DNA of 64,000 nucleotides from Sphaerolaimus hirsutus (taxonomy: Eukaryota > Nematoda > Chromadorea > Monhysterida > Sphaerolaimidae): NCBI GenBank assembly GCA_964036195.1, contig OZ038453.1:18203206-18267205 (forward strand). Direction: 5' to 3'. Shown here one piece after another: positions 25,901 to 36,000 of this stretch (position 1 is its first letter; every line of letters starts with the position of its first letter). Under the pieces are notes generated by a model. That model was not told the origin of the DNA, ran no database searches, and was given only the letters and a program-made list of their open reading frames with translations. Both the position numbers and the translations under genes were made by a program.

Positions 25901-28900
25901 AAATGTGCGGAAGTAGCCCCAGATGACGTTTCCGGGCCTAACTCAAAATTTTCATATTTTGGACTTGTCGACTTTTAGAATTGGACGCCTCAATTACTTC
26001 CTGGGGACTTATTCGAGGTATATGGTAGGTAGACAAAAACTGGACCTTCTCGTGCTGCAGGTGCTTAAATAGCTCGCGCACGGTCCACATGGGAATGTCG
26101 CATTTACCCATCGAAATCCATTTTCCCGCTCCACCGCCTTTAAAAGAAATTTAAGTGTGGGTATAATAAAAAGTTGACGGAAAAATAGAACGGCGCTCTT
26201 CTATTAGAAGAAATACAATATCTAATCTAGCACCAAACCAATCCCCACGTGTCCAACCCAAACCACACAAAACCCCAAACCCCCCCCCCCCCCCACAACC
26301 CACCACCCCCATCACCCCTCCCAGTGGCCTCCCTCCTACAACACAAGGGCTGGTCGCAGTCCACGGGGGCACCCACGCTGTAGTAGGGGTCGAAGTGGAT
26401 GTCGGACAGGTGCAACACGCGCATATTGGATGGGGCTGTGTCCTGGGGGGGTGTATTTTGGGGTTTGGGGGTTGTTTGGGGGTGGGGGGGGGGGGGTTGT
26501 GGAATTGTCGATTGCCCAATTGTTGTTTTTTGTCGGCGGTTCGATTTTGGATTGTGTTTTTGAGGATTATTCATCAATGTTCTGCGTTTTTTGGATGTTT
26601 TCTTCGTGTACAGTGGCCCGATGTTATGCAAGAATATTCATATATCTAAATACCGTATTTCCTCGAAATACCCCCCCCCCCTCGAAATACCCCCGCAAAA
26701 TGGGCACTACGAATTTGTGGTCCGGGAAATGCATAATAGACGTTCAAAACACTTACTGCGTTACGTTAGAACATCGTTTATACCATCTACAACCTTCTAT
26801 AAGGCTGTAAAAACTTATAAATGGTGGTTATTGTTGCATTTTTCACGTTTTTCTCTCAAAATTTTCACTCTGAAAAAATAAACCCCCCGGGGGTAATTCG
26901 AGAAAATACGGTATGTCTATTTATTTCTCTACCGCATTTGCTTGAATTTCCCATAGGGAATTATTTCTCATCAGTCTTTTTTGAAGGGTCAACTATTCGA
27001 GGGGGAATGATTCACAAGGAGGAATTTTTTTTCGTCAAAGGTTTCAAGCATATTTCTGAAAACTCATTCCACAAAATATGATTTATAGATGCACTAACAT
27101 GTCAATTTTGAGCAAATTGGACATGAGGGGTATACAAAAGGGGAAATAGTTATTATTGGCACACTGCCAACTTGAACAACACACGCATCATGAAAAGCCA
27201 CAGGCGTAAATAACTAAAACAGAACAAACCGAAGGCAATTGGTCTTCATAATCGTCAACTTCCGGTTTATTGCCCGGTATTTTCAAAGTCCAGTTAGCAT
27301 TGAATGGATTGAAAACTGTGCCACAAGTTTCATTAGTGCCATTGTTGAATATGAAGCCGCAAATTTCATCCGGTTGGATTATAATACGTCCGGAAATGTA
27401 TACCACCATGTTCTGGGGTTGGGAGTGATTCTGTTATTTAAGTATTTGATGAATGTCTTACAGTAGGTAATGATGAATGTAAATATAATTGAGATGCTTA
27501 ATATATATGACCATACATAATACCAAGGTGTAAGCAAAAATTCGATGAAACTTCATCAGCATTTTCATTCGTGATTGAAAAGTGCCAAAACCTGCCTTTC
27601 TATTGGAAGAAATACAGTGACAGAATTATGGGATCTACCTAATATTTATACCGAGAAACATCCAACAACGCAAAATGCATAAGCACCGAAACGGCAAACC
27701 ACACACTAGTTGACACCCGTGTCAACTGGTCTGTGTCAACTCAGATTTCGGCTTCACGTGTCGGCCAGCGATCCCCAAATCCAATGCGTTTGCCGTAATA
27801 TTTATAAATCAACATTGTCGCAAGTGCCTCTGGAGATCGCTCTGCGACACGTGAAGCCGAAATCTCAGTTGACACAGAACAGTTGACACTAGGGTTGGCC
27901 GATGTTTTTTTTAAACGTTTTTTATTTAAAAAAAAACGTTTTTTTTAAAAAAAAACATGACGTCCGAAATGTTTTTTTTTTATTTAAAAAAACATCGACC
28001 GAAATTTTTAGTACTAAGCACTAGGTATTTTGCAAAATTTTTGCGCGCAAGCGCGCAATTTCACACACAAATTGACATTGGTGGTTGTTTTCATTGGTTT
28101 TGTGGCATTTTTAGTATCAAAGTATCCATTTATATATGCTACCATGGGTTAATAAGCAGTCATATGTCAGTGTAGTATATAATATTGAGGTAATGTGCTT
28201 CCATGTACCTCCACAGTGTGTAACTTCACTCCCACAGTAACAACCTCCTTTTATAACCTTGTTTCATCACTATTCCGTGCCAAACTTTACCTAAAGTCAC
28301 GAACATTCGACTATAAGGCGATATACAAACAATATGTTGACGAAAAATTGATATTTTTGACACAAATCACCACTTATAATGCTATCCCATGGCTCCACAG
28401 ACATTATATGGTCATATATAACATCACAGAGTATTGCCACTGTCTGATATACCTATATATGTTGACACAAGGTCATATCTGGGAGCTTTTAAAAAAAAAC
28501 GTTTTTTTTTTAAAAACATCGAGTTAAAAAAAACGTTTTTTTTCCAACCATAGTTGACACACGTGTCAACGAGTGTGTAAGTCGTTATCAATCAGCCACC
28601 CTTTATCTCAAAATACCAGAGTTGTTAAAATACCGGTATTTTCGGAAAGCGTAAGCGTAAGCGTAAATACACTTTCCAAATTTTGAGTATGGATACTGTA
28701 AGCGTAAGGTATTTTTCAAATACCTAGGAAAGCGTAAAAAAAGCGTAGGTAAGCGTAATTTTTTTGAGAATGCGCTTTTGCTATTGAGCATCGGAAAATA
28801 CCCTTGCTTTCACATTTAGATTGCTTTCAATGAATCACAGATTCTGTCCATTTTTGTTGAGTGAATACTTTCCCAAGCAAACTCTCAGCGACATTTTTCC

Positions 28901-30234
28901 CACTTGGTAGTCTGCCCTTTGATGCAGATAACAATTTATCGACTGCGACACTCAATTCGCCCTCATCTTGTAACTCGGGGTTGATGCTGTGACGGCGACA
29001 ACATCGTTGTCGGAATCCATTTGCACCCCCAAAATTCGTAATCTGAAGCCACGATATTGAAAGGCCATACAATTTTAACCAAACATTTCTATTTCGACAC
29101 AAATTGTAGATGTGCTGCTATTTTCTGTATGTTACTGCACACACGCGGTCATTTTTTTGTGGTACGCGTTGTCTTTCATTTTCGTTTTTGTAGTTTTACG
29201 TTTTTCAAAAGCGTAAGACTGGACCGTGGGAAATTTTTTTACGCTTTTGGTATCCGGGTAATTTGGCCGGGAAAGCGTAATAATACGTACGGGTATTTTG
29301 TGAAAGCGTAAGCGTAAGCGTAAGTATAAATACCCATTTACCCGGGTATTTCGGGTAAGCGTAAATACGCTTTCGCAACTCTGCAAAATACCCCCCCCCC
29401 CACCCGGAATTGTCTGCCAATTCCCTGGCAAACGTGTGGCAATCCAATATCCGTGAATGAACACAACTCATCGAATAAAGTCTCCACGAAAACGATGGTG
29501 CCCCGTTTCGCCCAGACATCGTGTAGAGAGTGCACGAGTACCTGTAAATACGTTGGGTTGTTTGAGTATTGGGTTGTGATGGAAAGGCACCGGTGCCCCG
29601 GTGCTGGGCACCAGCACCGGTGCTGGTGCGGTGCCATTTTTCGGGGGTGCCCTGCCGGTGCCGGTGCCATTTTTTCCAGTATAGCACCGGTGCCGGTGCG
29701 GTGCCATTTTTCCCGGTGCCTTTTCCATCACTAGTATTGGGTATGCAGGAGCTAATTGAAGAGCCTGCAATGTGTGTAAAACAGCCACGTACAATGCCCT
29801 GCAGAATGGCAGACGTACGTTATTTATTTTATATTACTCTTGACATTTTACAAGGTATGGGACATGGACAGTTCATAGACTGCCCCGGCTCAAAATTTTC
29901 GGAAATGGATTCAACAGCGTAATGGCGCTTGGCGCTGAAGTCATGGCGCTTTTTCCATCACTAATCCAGATCACTAGACCGTCAAAGATTTTTTGGTCGA
30001 AAAACCATAAAATTAAACTAAGATTCTGAGGTAGCAATATGAAGTCGAATTCACCTGGCAAACGTAGCAAAAACCTCCATTTTCATTCGCAGACCGCAAC
30101 AAATCCTCTCTGCTAACGCTCGCGTAGAATTCATCAAAATATGGCGATTCTCTAGCCGGAAAAGAATAAATTGCCGTCGGAAGTATCACCAGGATTAGAA
30201 GAAAAATTCGTGCCTTTTGTGAATTTTTATGCAT
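16912..30234 (-). CDS. SMPD1: Acid sphingomyelinase (sphingomyelin phosphodiesterase), 15 exons
   Basis: Hydrolyses sphingomyelin to ceramide and phosphocholine in lysosomes or outside the cell. Exons: 30234-30055, 29541-29404, 27430-27230, 26442-26316, 26137-26046, 25041-24879, 23931-23796, 23406-23326, 22972-22802, 22119-21979, 21775-21712, 19991-19902, 19034-18940, 17864-17802 (doubtful 3' end) and 16981-16912. The protein is about 603 residues, close to human SMPD1. It has a signal peptide, then a saposin-B domain with all six cysteines over exons 1-3. A calcineurin-like phosphoesterase domain follows, with the metal-ligand motifs LSDIHFD, WTGDLMPHDVW, AVGNHE, HIIGHIPTG and FFGHTHYD. The C-terminal cysteine-rich tail ends LLCEMRSGRSNAENDFCADL. 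All joins keep phase except the exon 14 donor, which is not GT. Intron 10 is exactly a TIR element. Confidence 0.93.
17802..17864 (-). CDS. SMPD1: ASM putative exon 14, no canonical donor
   Basis: After acceptor TTTAGCCCAG the frame set by exon 13 reads HFLDVAHSFAQKLQ and then NVCESRC. Joined to exon 15 after CESRC plus one residue, it gives C-x3-C-x5-C. That is the spacing of the conserved ASM tail. The bases after the needed boundary are CACCTT, not GT. Nearby GT donors (T|GTGAGT inside the CESRC codons, or AGC|GTTGGG) give the wrong phase or extra residues. Either a non-canonical splice site is used or this exon is misplaced. Confidence 0.5.
18111..18340. mobile_element. Diverged CWG-family TIR element in ASM intron 13
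   Basis: CTCGAGCCCTGAAAAGTG at the left and CACTTTACAGGGCTCGGGAC at the right are inverted. Between them are TGTCATGTAAAATGTCA-type words typical of this family. The edges have drifted and no clear duplication is visible. Confidence 0.55.
19170..19562. mobile_element. Repeat with CCTCGAATAAGACCCC ends in ASM intron 12
   Basis: The left end is ATCCTCGAATAAGACCCC and the right GGGGTCTTATTCGAGGAT, in inverted orientation. It is related in style to the TATTTCGAGG MITEs but has AGTTATTC-type internal words. Other copies are at about 23650-23765 and 33965-34030, with a similar one at 25265-26020. Confidence 0.6.
19611..19770. mobile_element. CWG-target TIR element in ASM intron 12
   Basis: A 160-bp element with ends GGGGGATTCCCAGACCCTG and CAGGGTCTGGGATTGGCGC, inverted, flanked by CAG (19608-19610, 19771-19773). 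It is the same family as ASM intron 10 but lies inside a larger intron rather than forming one. Confidence 0.78.
21712..22119 (-). CDS. SMPD1: ASM exons 10 and 11 around the element-derived intron
   Basis: Exon 10 (22119-21979) carries the metal-binding GQFFGHTHYDSF and ends VAPSVT plus AG. Exon 11 (21775-21712) starts with C, giving AGC across the join, and continues FVNVVPAYRVYTIDG. The family pattern APS-x-T-x-x-x-x-x-x-PGYRVYQIDG continues across the junction without gain or loss. So the 203 nt between them were added to an uninterrupted coding segment. Confidence 0.9.
21776..21978 (-). mobile_element. TIR element that is exactly ASM intron 10 (introner-like)
   Basis: In gene orientation the intron starts GTGGCATTGCCGAGCCCTG and ends CAGGGCTCGGGACTGCCCCCAG (its last bases at 21776). 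These ends are inverted copies. The exon bases CAG before the intron and the CAG that ends it form a 3-bp duplication. The element's first GT acts as donor and the duplicated CAG as acceptor. It is 203 nt long, and the interior has the family words TGTCATG and AAAGTGTCAA. Confidence 0.9.
22372..22434. repeat. 16-bp tandem repeat, about 4 units, in ASM intron 9
   Basis: The unit TTACATGCCAAGCGGC/T is repeated with small changes. A similar tandem with a 17-bp unit (TGACTGGCGGGTCTACA) lies at 34640-34708 inside FMO intron 7. Both units combine TACATG with GCGG. Confidence 0.7.
24115..24613. mobile_element. TA-flanked MITE in ASM intron 6
   Basis: CCGTATTACCTCGAATTATC and its inverted end CGAGGTAATACGG are flanked by TA. 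The interior has long C runs and CTCGAATTAACCCC repeats. Confidence 0.72.
25368..25991. mobile_element. Foldback element with GAGGCGTC ends in ASM intron 5
   Basis: GAGGCGTCTAATTCTAAAAG followed by TCGACAAGTCCA at the left, and TGGACTTGTCGACTTTTAG followed by AATTGGACGCCTC at the right, are inverted. The left 200 bp is repeated at bases 25-215 of the window. It sits inside a CCTCGAATA-type repeat (about 25265-26020). Confidence 0.7.
26653..26911. mobile_element. TA-flanked MITE in ASM intron 3
   Basis: CCGTATTTCCTCGAAATACC faces GAGAAAATACGG, flanked by TA. It lies between ASM exons 3 and 4 and has no coding role. Confidence 0.7.
27890..28552. mobile_element. 663-bp hAT-like element, TAGGGTTGG family, copy 1
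   Basis: The ends TAGGGTTGGCCGATG and CGTTTTTTTTCCAACCATA are flanked by GTTGACAC on both sides (27882-27889, 28553-28560). It lies in ASM intron 2. The copy at 60354-61015 is nearly the same length and in the opposite orientation. A 110-codon frame here is broken in the other copy, so I do not call it coding. Confidence 0.88.
28617..29383. mobile_element. hAT-like element, CAGAGTTG family, next to ASM exon 2
   Basis: CAGAGTTGTTAAAATACC and TTTCGCAACTCTG are inverted and flanked by CAAAATAC (28609-28616, 29384-29391). Subterminal GCGTAAGCGTAAGCG arrays vary the AACGTAAACG arrays of sister copies. Its edge is only about 20 nt from the ASM exon 2 donor. Confidence 0.85.
29574..29733. mobile_element. 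GGCACCGG-filled hAT-like MITE in ASM intron 1
   Basis: 160 bp with ends TTGTGATGGAAAGGCACC and GGTGCCTTTTCCATCACTA, flanked by GTATTGGG (29566-29573, 29734-29741). The interior is almost entirely GGTGCCGGTGC-type repeats. It shares its ends with the GGCGCC elements but has a different filler. Confidence 0.85.
30055..30234 (-). CDS. SMPD1: ASM exon 1 (signal peptide and start of saposin B)
   Basis: The ATG at 30234 opens MHKNSQKARIFLLILVILPT, a signal peptide. The exon ends GGFCYVCQ, which holds the first two saposin cysteines. The donor is CAG|GTGAAT, phase 0, and it joins VLVHSLHDVW in exon 2 (acceptor TATTTACAG). Confidence 0.9.
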
Positions 30235-30428
30235 TTTTTATGAGTTGCATTAAAAATCACGGGAGAAATGATATGTATGAAAATATTTGTTTAGAACGTT
30301 ATCATACAGTTTGTTTGTTTTTATTTGCGGAAGCGTGCACAACATATTTGCACTACAGTAAACCCTTAAATGGTAGGGCATTCATTTTTATACTTCCAAC
30401 TGACTTTTAGTTTTCACCTGTTTCAAAA

Positions 30429-30838
30429 ATAAACACCTTCCCGGTCACGTCCGGCACCCTATTTTTGATTTTACTTGTGACATCCTATCTCCAGTTCTAG
30501 GGCGCGCCAGAAGCTGAAACTTGGGGGAGATATTGGCGCAACCCCCCTCTACTTCGCATAAATTGGGGGCGTCACGGCGACCCCTTACAGGGTGCGTCGC
30601 GCTAAGTGCAAAATTTTTATTGGCTGTTTTGGTGTCCCACACAGGTCCGGTACCCACTTATTTCTGAGCTGTGGGAGGGGTTTAAATCTAAAATTTCGGG
30701 GATGTGTTACCAACAACCCTCCCCTACTATACACTATTCAATAATAAGTTTCAGCTTCTGGCGCGCCCTAGAACTGGAGATAGGATGTCACAAGTAAAAG
30801 CAAAAATCGGGTGCCGGACGTGACCGGGAAGGTGTTTA
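30429..30838. mobile_element. Foldback element just upstream of the ASM start codon
   Basis: TAAACACCTTCCCGGTCACG and its inverted copy CGTGACCGGGAAGGTGTTTA form arms of over 100 bp, including CAGTTCTAGGGCGCGCC. It starts about 195 bp upstream of the ASM ATG, in what should be the promoter or 5' UTR. Confidence 0.75.
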
Positions 30839-31779
30839 GGTATATTCTTTGAAGATGAGTAAATGTCTATTGACACTTTTTTGCCTGGCGGTTCTTGAAC
30901 CGGGATGATATACTGGACGGCTATACAATGAATGCTACCATATTTTGATGAACAAGATTACGTGAAAAATTGTGCGCCAAATTTACACTAAGTGGTTAAC
31001 AATGTGATCTGATGCATGATTATTCTTATGCATGATAATGTTCGTTTATTCAGATGGAATATGGTATTTAGATTTCATTGTAAGGTGTGCCATCAGTAGA
31101 CTAACTCTATTTATGCCCCTTCATTTCGATAAATACCGTATTTACTTACTTCAGTATTTACTTAAAGGTGGCATGATCAAACATTTTACGTGCTTATCAG
31201 TGACACACGAATGTCAGGTCATTTTCTGCTGCATTTTTTGTAGCTCCACGTCTACGCACTAGATTACTATGCACTCAAAACTAATAAGTACACTACAATA
31301 GCGATATAAACGCGCCATGGCGCCATTGTTTAACGGCGCCAGGAAAAAAGTGTCTAGCGCTGGCGCTTGGCGCCATTGGCGCCAGGGGTGGCGCCATTGG
31401 CGCCAGGGGTCAGAAAAGCGCCACGGCACTTTTGTAAATGTAAATTTAAACACAATTCATCTGCTCCTGTTCACCAAACAGCGGGAGAAAAAGGAAGAAT
31501 ATTATGAACACCTTTATTTATTATTTAAATCGAATTAAATCTCAGAAATCAACACAAAACATTTTAGCAACAACATAAGTAGAGCAATCTACAAGCGACA
31601 AAAACACTACATTCTTGAATAAACACCCGGAATTACTATTGAATGGTACAACTTCATTTGCACGCTGAAACTATTTGAGGGGGCAATCCACAGTTAACAA
31701 ACCTATTTATGGTGATGAAAAGGAACAATGTTGAGCATAAAATGACTAAAGGCACCGCACCACCGAAATGGACAATCAC
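30839..31779. other. Intergenic region between ASM and FMO, left part
   Basis: AT-rich with one GGCGCC block (about 31312-31435). No exon is supported. The two genes are transcribed in the same direction, so this lies downstream of FMO and upstream of ASM. Confidence 0.4.
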
Positions 31780-32593
31780 CAAAGTTGTTAAAAGGTACGT
31801 ACGTTTACTCGAAAAATACGCGTACGCGAGTACACGGTAAATACGTTTACATATACTTTTTAAAAAAGTAACGTATTCACGTGTACGCGTACGTTTTTGA
31901 AGCATACGCGTAAAGGAAACGTATTTCTGTGAATTCAATGTGGGACATATTTATAAGGTGACTACACTGCAATGTACTCTATTCCCTCGAAATACCCCTC
32001 GAAATTGTTTCATAGTGTTAATTTTGAGGTTAAACAAGGGCGGGTATTTCGAGGGGGGTTTATTACTTCGCCAGAATGTTTTGGAATTCTCAGTGCTTAT
32101 TCGTTGTTTGTCATGTACGCTGAGGTAGAAAAAATTTCACCATGTACAAGAGTAAACCTAATACCTATGTATTTATAGAGTTACCTATATAAGTATGTAT
32201 GTAAATATAGATGGTATATACTATAAACCCTGTTCTAACGTGACTCGGTCATTGTTTTAACGTGTGTTCTGCATTTCACAGAACACATACTGAAGGTTTT
32301 GTTATTTACGTTCTCTTTACACTCAATTTGGGGAGGGGGGTTCGACGGGGGTCTATTAGGTAATTCGCAGTGGCTGAGTGGGGTACTTCGAAAACGTACC
32401 CAGTTCTACATATTCTCTGAAGAAAAGTGCTCGCTTTTGCAATTTACAGGGAATAAATTTTGTACTCGCATTTACGCGTACATACGAGTAAAAAAAAAGT
32501 ATTTTACGTTTTCTATACTTTGTGATGAGTAAAATAAAAATACTTTACGTTTACATATACTTTTACAGAAGTTCAGTAATTCTAACAACTCTG
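31780..32593. mobile_element. hAT-like element, CAGAGTTG family
   Basis: CAAAGTTGTTAAAAGGTACG and TTCTAACAACTCTG, inverted, flanked by ACAATCAC (31772-31779, 32594-32601). Subterminal repeats here are ACGCGTACG / AAAGTA words. A TATTTCGAGG-type block (about 31975-32340) is nested inside. Confidence 0.82.
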
Positions 32594-33027
32594 ACAATCA
32601 CGCTTTATTTGGTGTGTTCAATGGATTACAAATTGATGTAATGACAAAATCAATATAATTTTCCCATTTTGGGAAAAATTAACAGAATTCGTTTTCAATC
32701 AAAGAAACCAAATCAAAACACCACAGAACGCATCAGATGTGTGAATATAAGGACCGGATCGCAGGGTCCGTATCATGGATGTTTGTCATGTTCACACATC
32801 ACAAAAACAGCCATTGGACTTACAATTGAATACCTAGATATGTCACACCTTGCGAACATTTAGAGGCGAATGTGGAACAGGTGAGGTCATGACCCGATGA
32901 CCTCACTTGTCCCTATTCACCCCCTATATGGCCGGAATGTCCACAAAAGTTGGACATAAGTTTTGGGAAATATCTAGGTATCCATCTCTAAATCCAAGGC
33001 TCTTGTATACCGCTCACAAAATCACAC

Positions 33028-36000
33028 TCAATCCAAGTGCCTAAATTCATTCTCATTCACCAATTCAAAAACGTCACTCTTATAATTCACCAAATCCATT
33101 TTCCGTTTCTGATGCACAGTTTCATAAAGTTTCTCGACCACCGGAGGGGCGGGTTGAAAATCGGCCATTTTTCCAAGTCGCTGAACGTAATCCCATTGCA
33201 GATGGCTTAGTAAATGGAGGCGGGATGAGCCCTCTGTAGTTTGGGGCATTTTGGAGGTTAGGGCAACTTAGGTGGTGTCTTGTGAAATGAGTGTTGATTT
33301 TGAGTGGATTTACTGCAGTGTGATGGAAAATCGCTAGAAATATGATTCCAGGTGCAAGCAGGGACGTATCCAGGATTTTTGAGCGGGGGGGGCTGTTTGT
33401 TTACGGAGCCCGGCGAACGGGGCGGGGCTCAGCCCCCCCCCCCAAATTTTACCTGTACAGTGGCGGAATGGTGCCATGGCGCTGGCGCCATTCGTAGACG
33501 CCACGCCATGGCGCCATTGGCGTTGGCGCTGGCGCCATGAGCTGCTGATATGTATGTAAATATACATACATATGGAGAGATGGGCACGGAATTCAACGTA
33601 TTTTACAGATATTTGAGGGTACAGGTGCCGATTTTCCAATAATCCCGTGGACGGTGGAAAAATGCGCGCTCACGCGCAAAATTTTTACATAGCACCTTGG
33701 AAATTAGTACCGAAAACGGCATTTTCCTCGATTTTTTCCGGTCTCACCCGGGAACGGGGGGGGGGGCTGCAGCCCCCCGCCCCCCCCCCCCCCTGGATAC
33801 GTCCTTGGGTGCAAGGTCAAATTGCGCCACTAGATTCGTAAAGTGCCAATTTTGCAGCCTGCCGTCGCAAAAAAAGAATTTCTTGGGTAATTAAGAACAA
33901 TGTTGTGGTGATAACTGAGAAATTTAAGTGAAAATCAGTTATAAGTGATGTTTTTGTCGCATATATCCTCGAATAAGGGGAGTTATTATTTGTCAGACTT
34001 TTGGGGAGTTATTCGAGGACTTATTTGAAGATATACGGTACTAGTTATATACACAAAATAAGAACCTGACGGCTGGTGATCTCACCACCATCGAACTTGC
34101 ACGTGCAAGATGTCTGAGCGTGCATAAGTAATTATCCAGGAAACTCACTGAAGTTATTCTCCTTGATTTCCTCATCTTGCTTCCTGGATGCGTGCATGAT
34201 CTCTTTGCTGGGAACTGCCATTGTGCCAGTCAAAAGTGCACATGCAAATCGAACCTGGGGCCAGTTTCACACCTCATCAAGTGATAGCTGAAGTGAGTTT
34301 GACAGCGATCACTGTAGTCATGTAAACCCGCTAGTCATGAAGACTCACCAGTCATGTGTTTTAGAGGGGATTATGACTCCACGGAAGTTAGCGTCAGCAG
34401 ATCAGTGTGGGCCGCAGTCGATGTGCACTCACAGTGTTTTTGTCGCTGGTTTGATGATACCGTCCCAAGAAAAATTTAAAAAACTCAAATTAGTTGTTAC
34501 ATTTTTTCCTATTTTTCTTTGAATAGTATCATTAGAACAGTGACAAATACGATGTGAGTGCTCACGCACTGCGGCCCGCGTTATGCGCTCGACTAATCAT
34601 GTAAACCATCAATGCCATGATAATCACCCAAAGAACATGACTGGCGGGTCTACATGACTGGCGGGTCTACATGACTGGCGGGTTTACATGACTAGTAGGC
34701 CTACATCGTAATTGTGTCATTCCATTCAAAATTTCCTCCCATCCCACTGGCTATAATTCGTATCCCTTATCTCCTTACTTATCACTTGACAAGATATGTA
34801 ATTGGCACCTGCGCATCGAACAGCGGGAACGGGCAGATCTTTTCACATAAGCCGATGAAAAACAACTCCTTGGGATAGTCGATGTGGGCCATGTGCATGA
34901 ATAAGGGCTTGACACTGTGTGGGGTTACTTCGATGCCTAACTCCCCCAGGGACGTGATTTAATTAGCCCGAGATATTGGTTTTCGGGCAGCCCGATTGAT
35001 TGCAATGGAAATTTCACTCGATACATGGGATATTTTTCAGTTAAGCATTTTTTTGCAAACGGATTCGATCAGCTATACCCGGCGGACCGCAAAGTATGCG
35101 CCCAAAATTACTGTGTCTTAGTCGATAAGGCGCCAGCGGTATGTTATGTGTGCACTTTTACCAAAAGAAAAAAATATATTTCAGAAAAAGGCGGAATCAA
35201 GTACAACCGTGTATGTTTGGTGCCTGAAATTGTTTTTCTTCTTTATACCAATACGCATTTTTGATGACTCCATGGAGTATTTCATTCTGAAAAATACATG
35301 CGGCCCGTTGAGTGCACCTAAAGTAAATTTCAGTTAAATTAAACCGGGCCACCCGAAACACCGCTAAAAACGGGCTAATCAAATCCGATCCCTGGTCCAA
35401 GAAAGGGAAAGTGTAATTGTATCCAGTGCAATAGACCACCGCGTCCAAACTCAAATGCTGCCCATCATTGGTGATCACCCCGTCCTCTGTGAACTTTGCG
35501 AAGCCGCGTCGCTGCAGCACGTTGGGCGGAAGCGAGCCAGTCAAGGGGGCGTCGTTGGAGCATAGGTACACCTGCGGGGGGGGGGCTGCATGTACCTAGG
35601 GCTGGGGCCAATAACGCTAGATGGTGCCAGTTCCGCAAATTGAGAAGTACGAAGTAAAATGGCAAATGCGAAGTGAAATGGCAGAAGCGAAGTGAATTGA
35701 GAAGTAAAATGGCAAATTTATTGTTATTTTTTGCCTTTTTACTTTTGCAAATTTATTGCCATTTCACTTCACTTTTAATTTGCCATTTTACTTCGCTTTT
35801 GCATTATACTTCCCACTTCTCAATTTGCGGAACTGGCACCAGATGTCAATCCTAGTGCCCTGTAAAAGAGCCTGTAAAATGATAAAAGAACCTGTAAAAT
35901 GTCATGTGTCATGTAAAAGACCTTGTGAAATGTCAAATTCCCTGCAAAATGCTATAAGTCATGTAAAGGACTCTGGAGATGGGACCCTGGAGTGAGGATT

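Noticed and set aside
28195..28527. 110-codon frame inside the hAT-like element
   Set aside because: The sister copy (60354-61015) has the frame broken, and there is no transposase motif such as the hAT dimerisation region.
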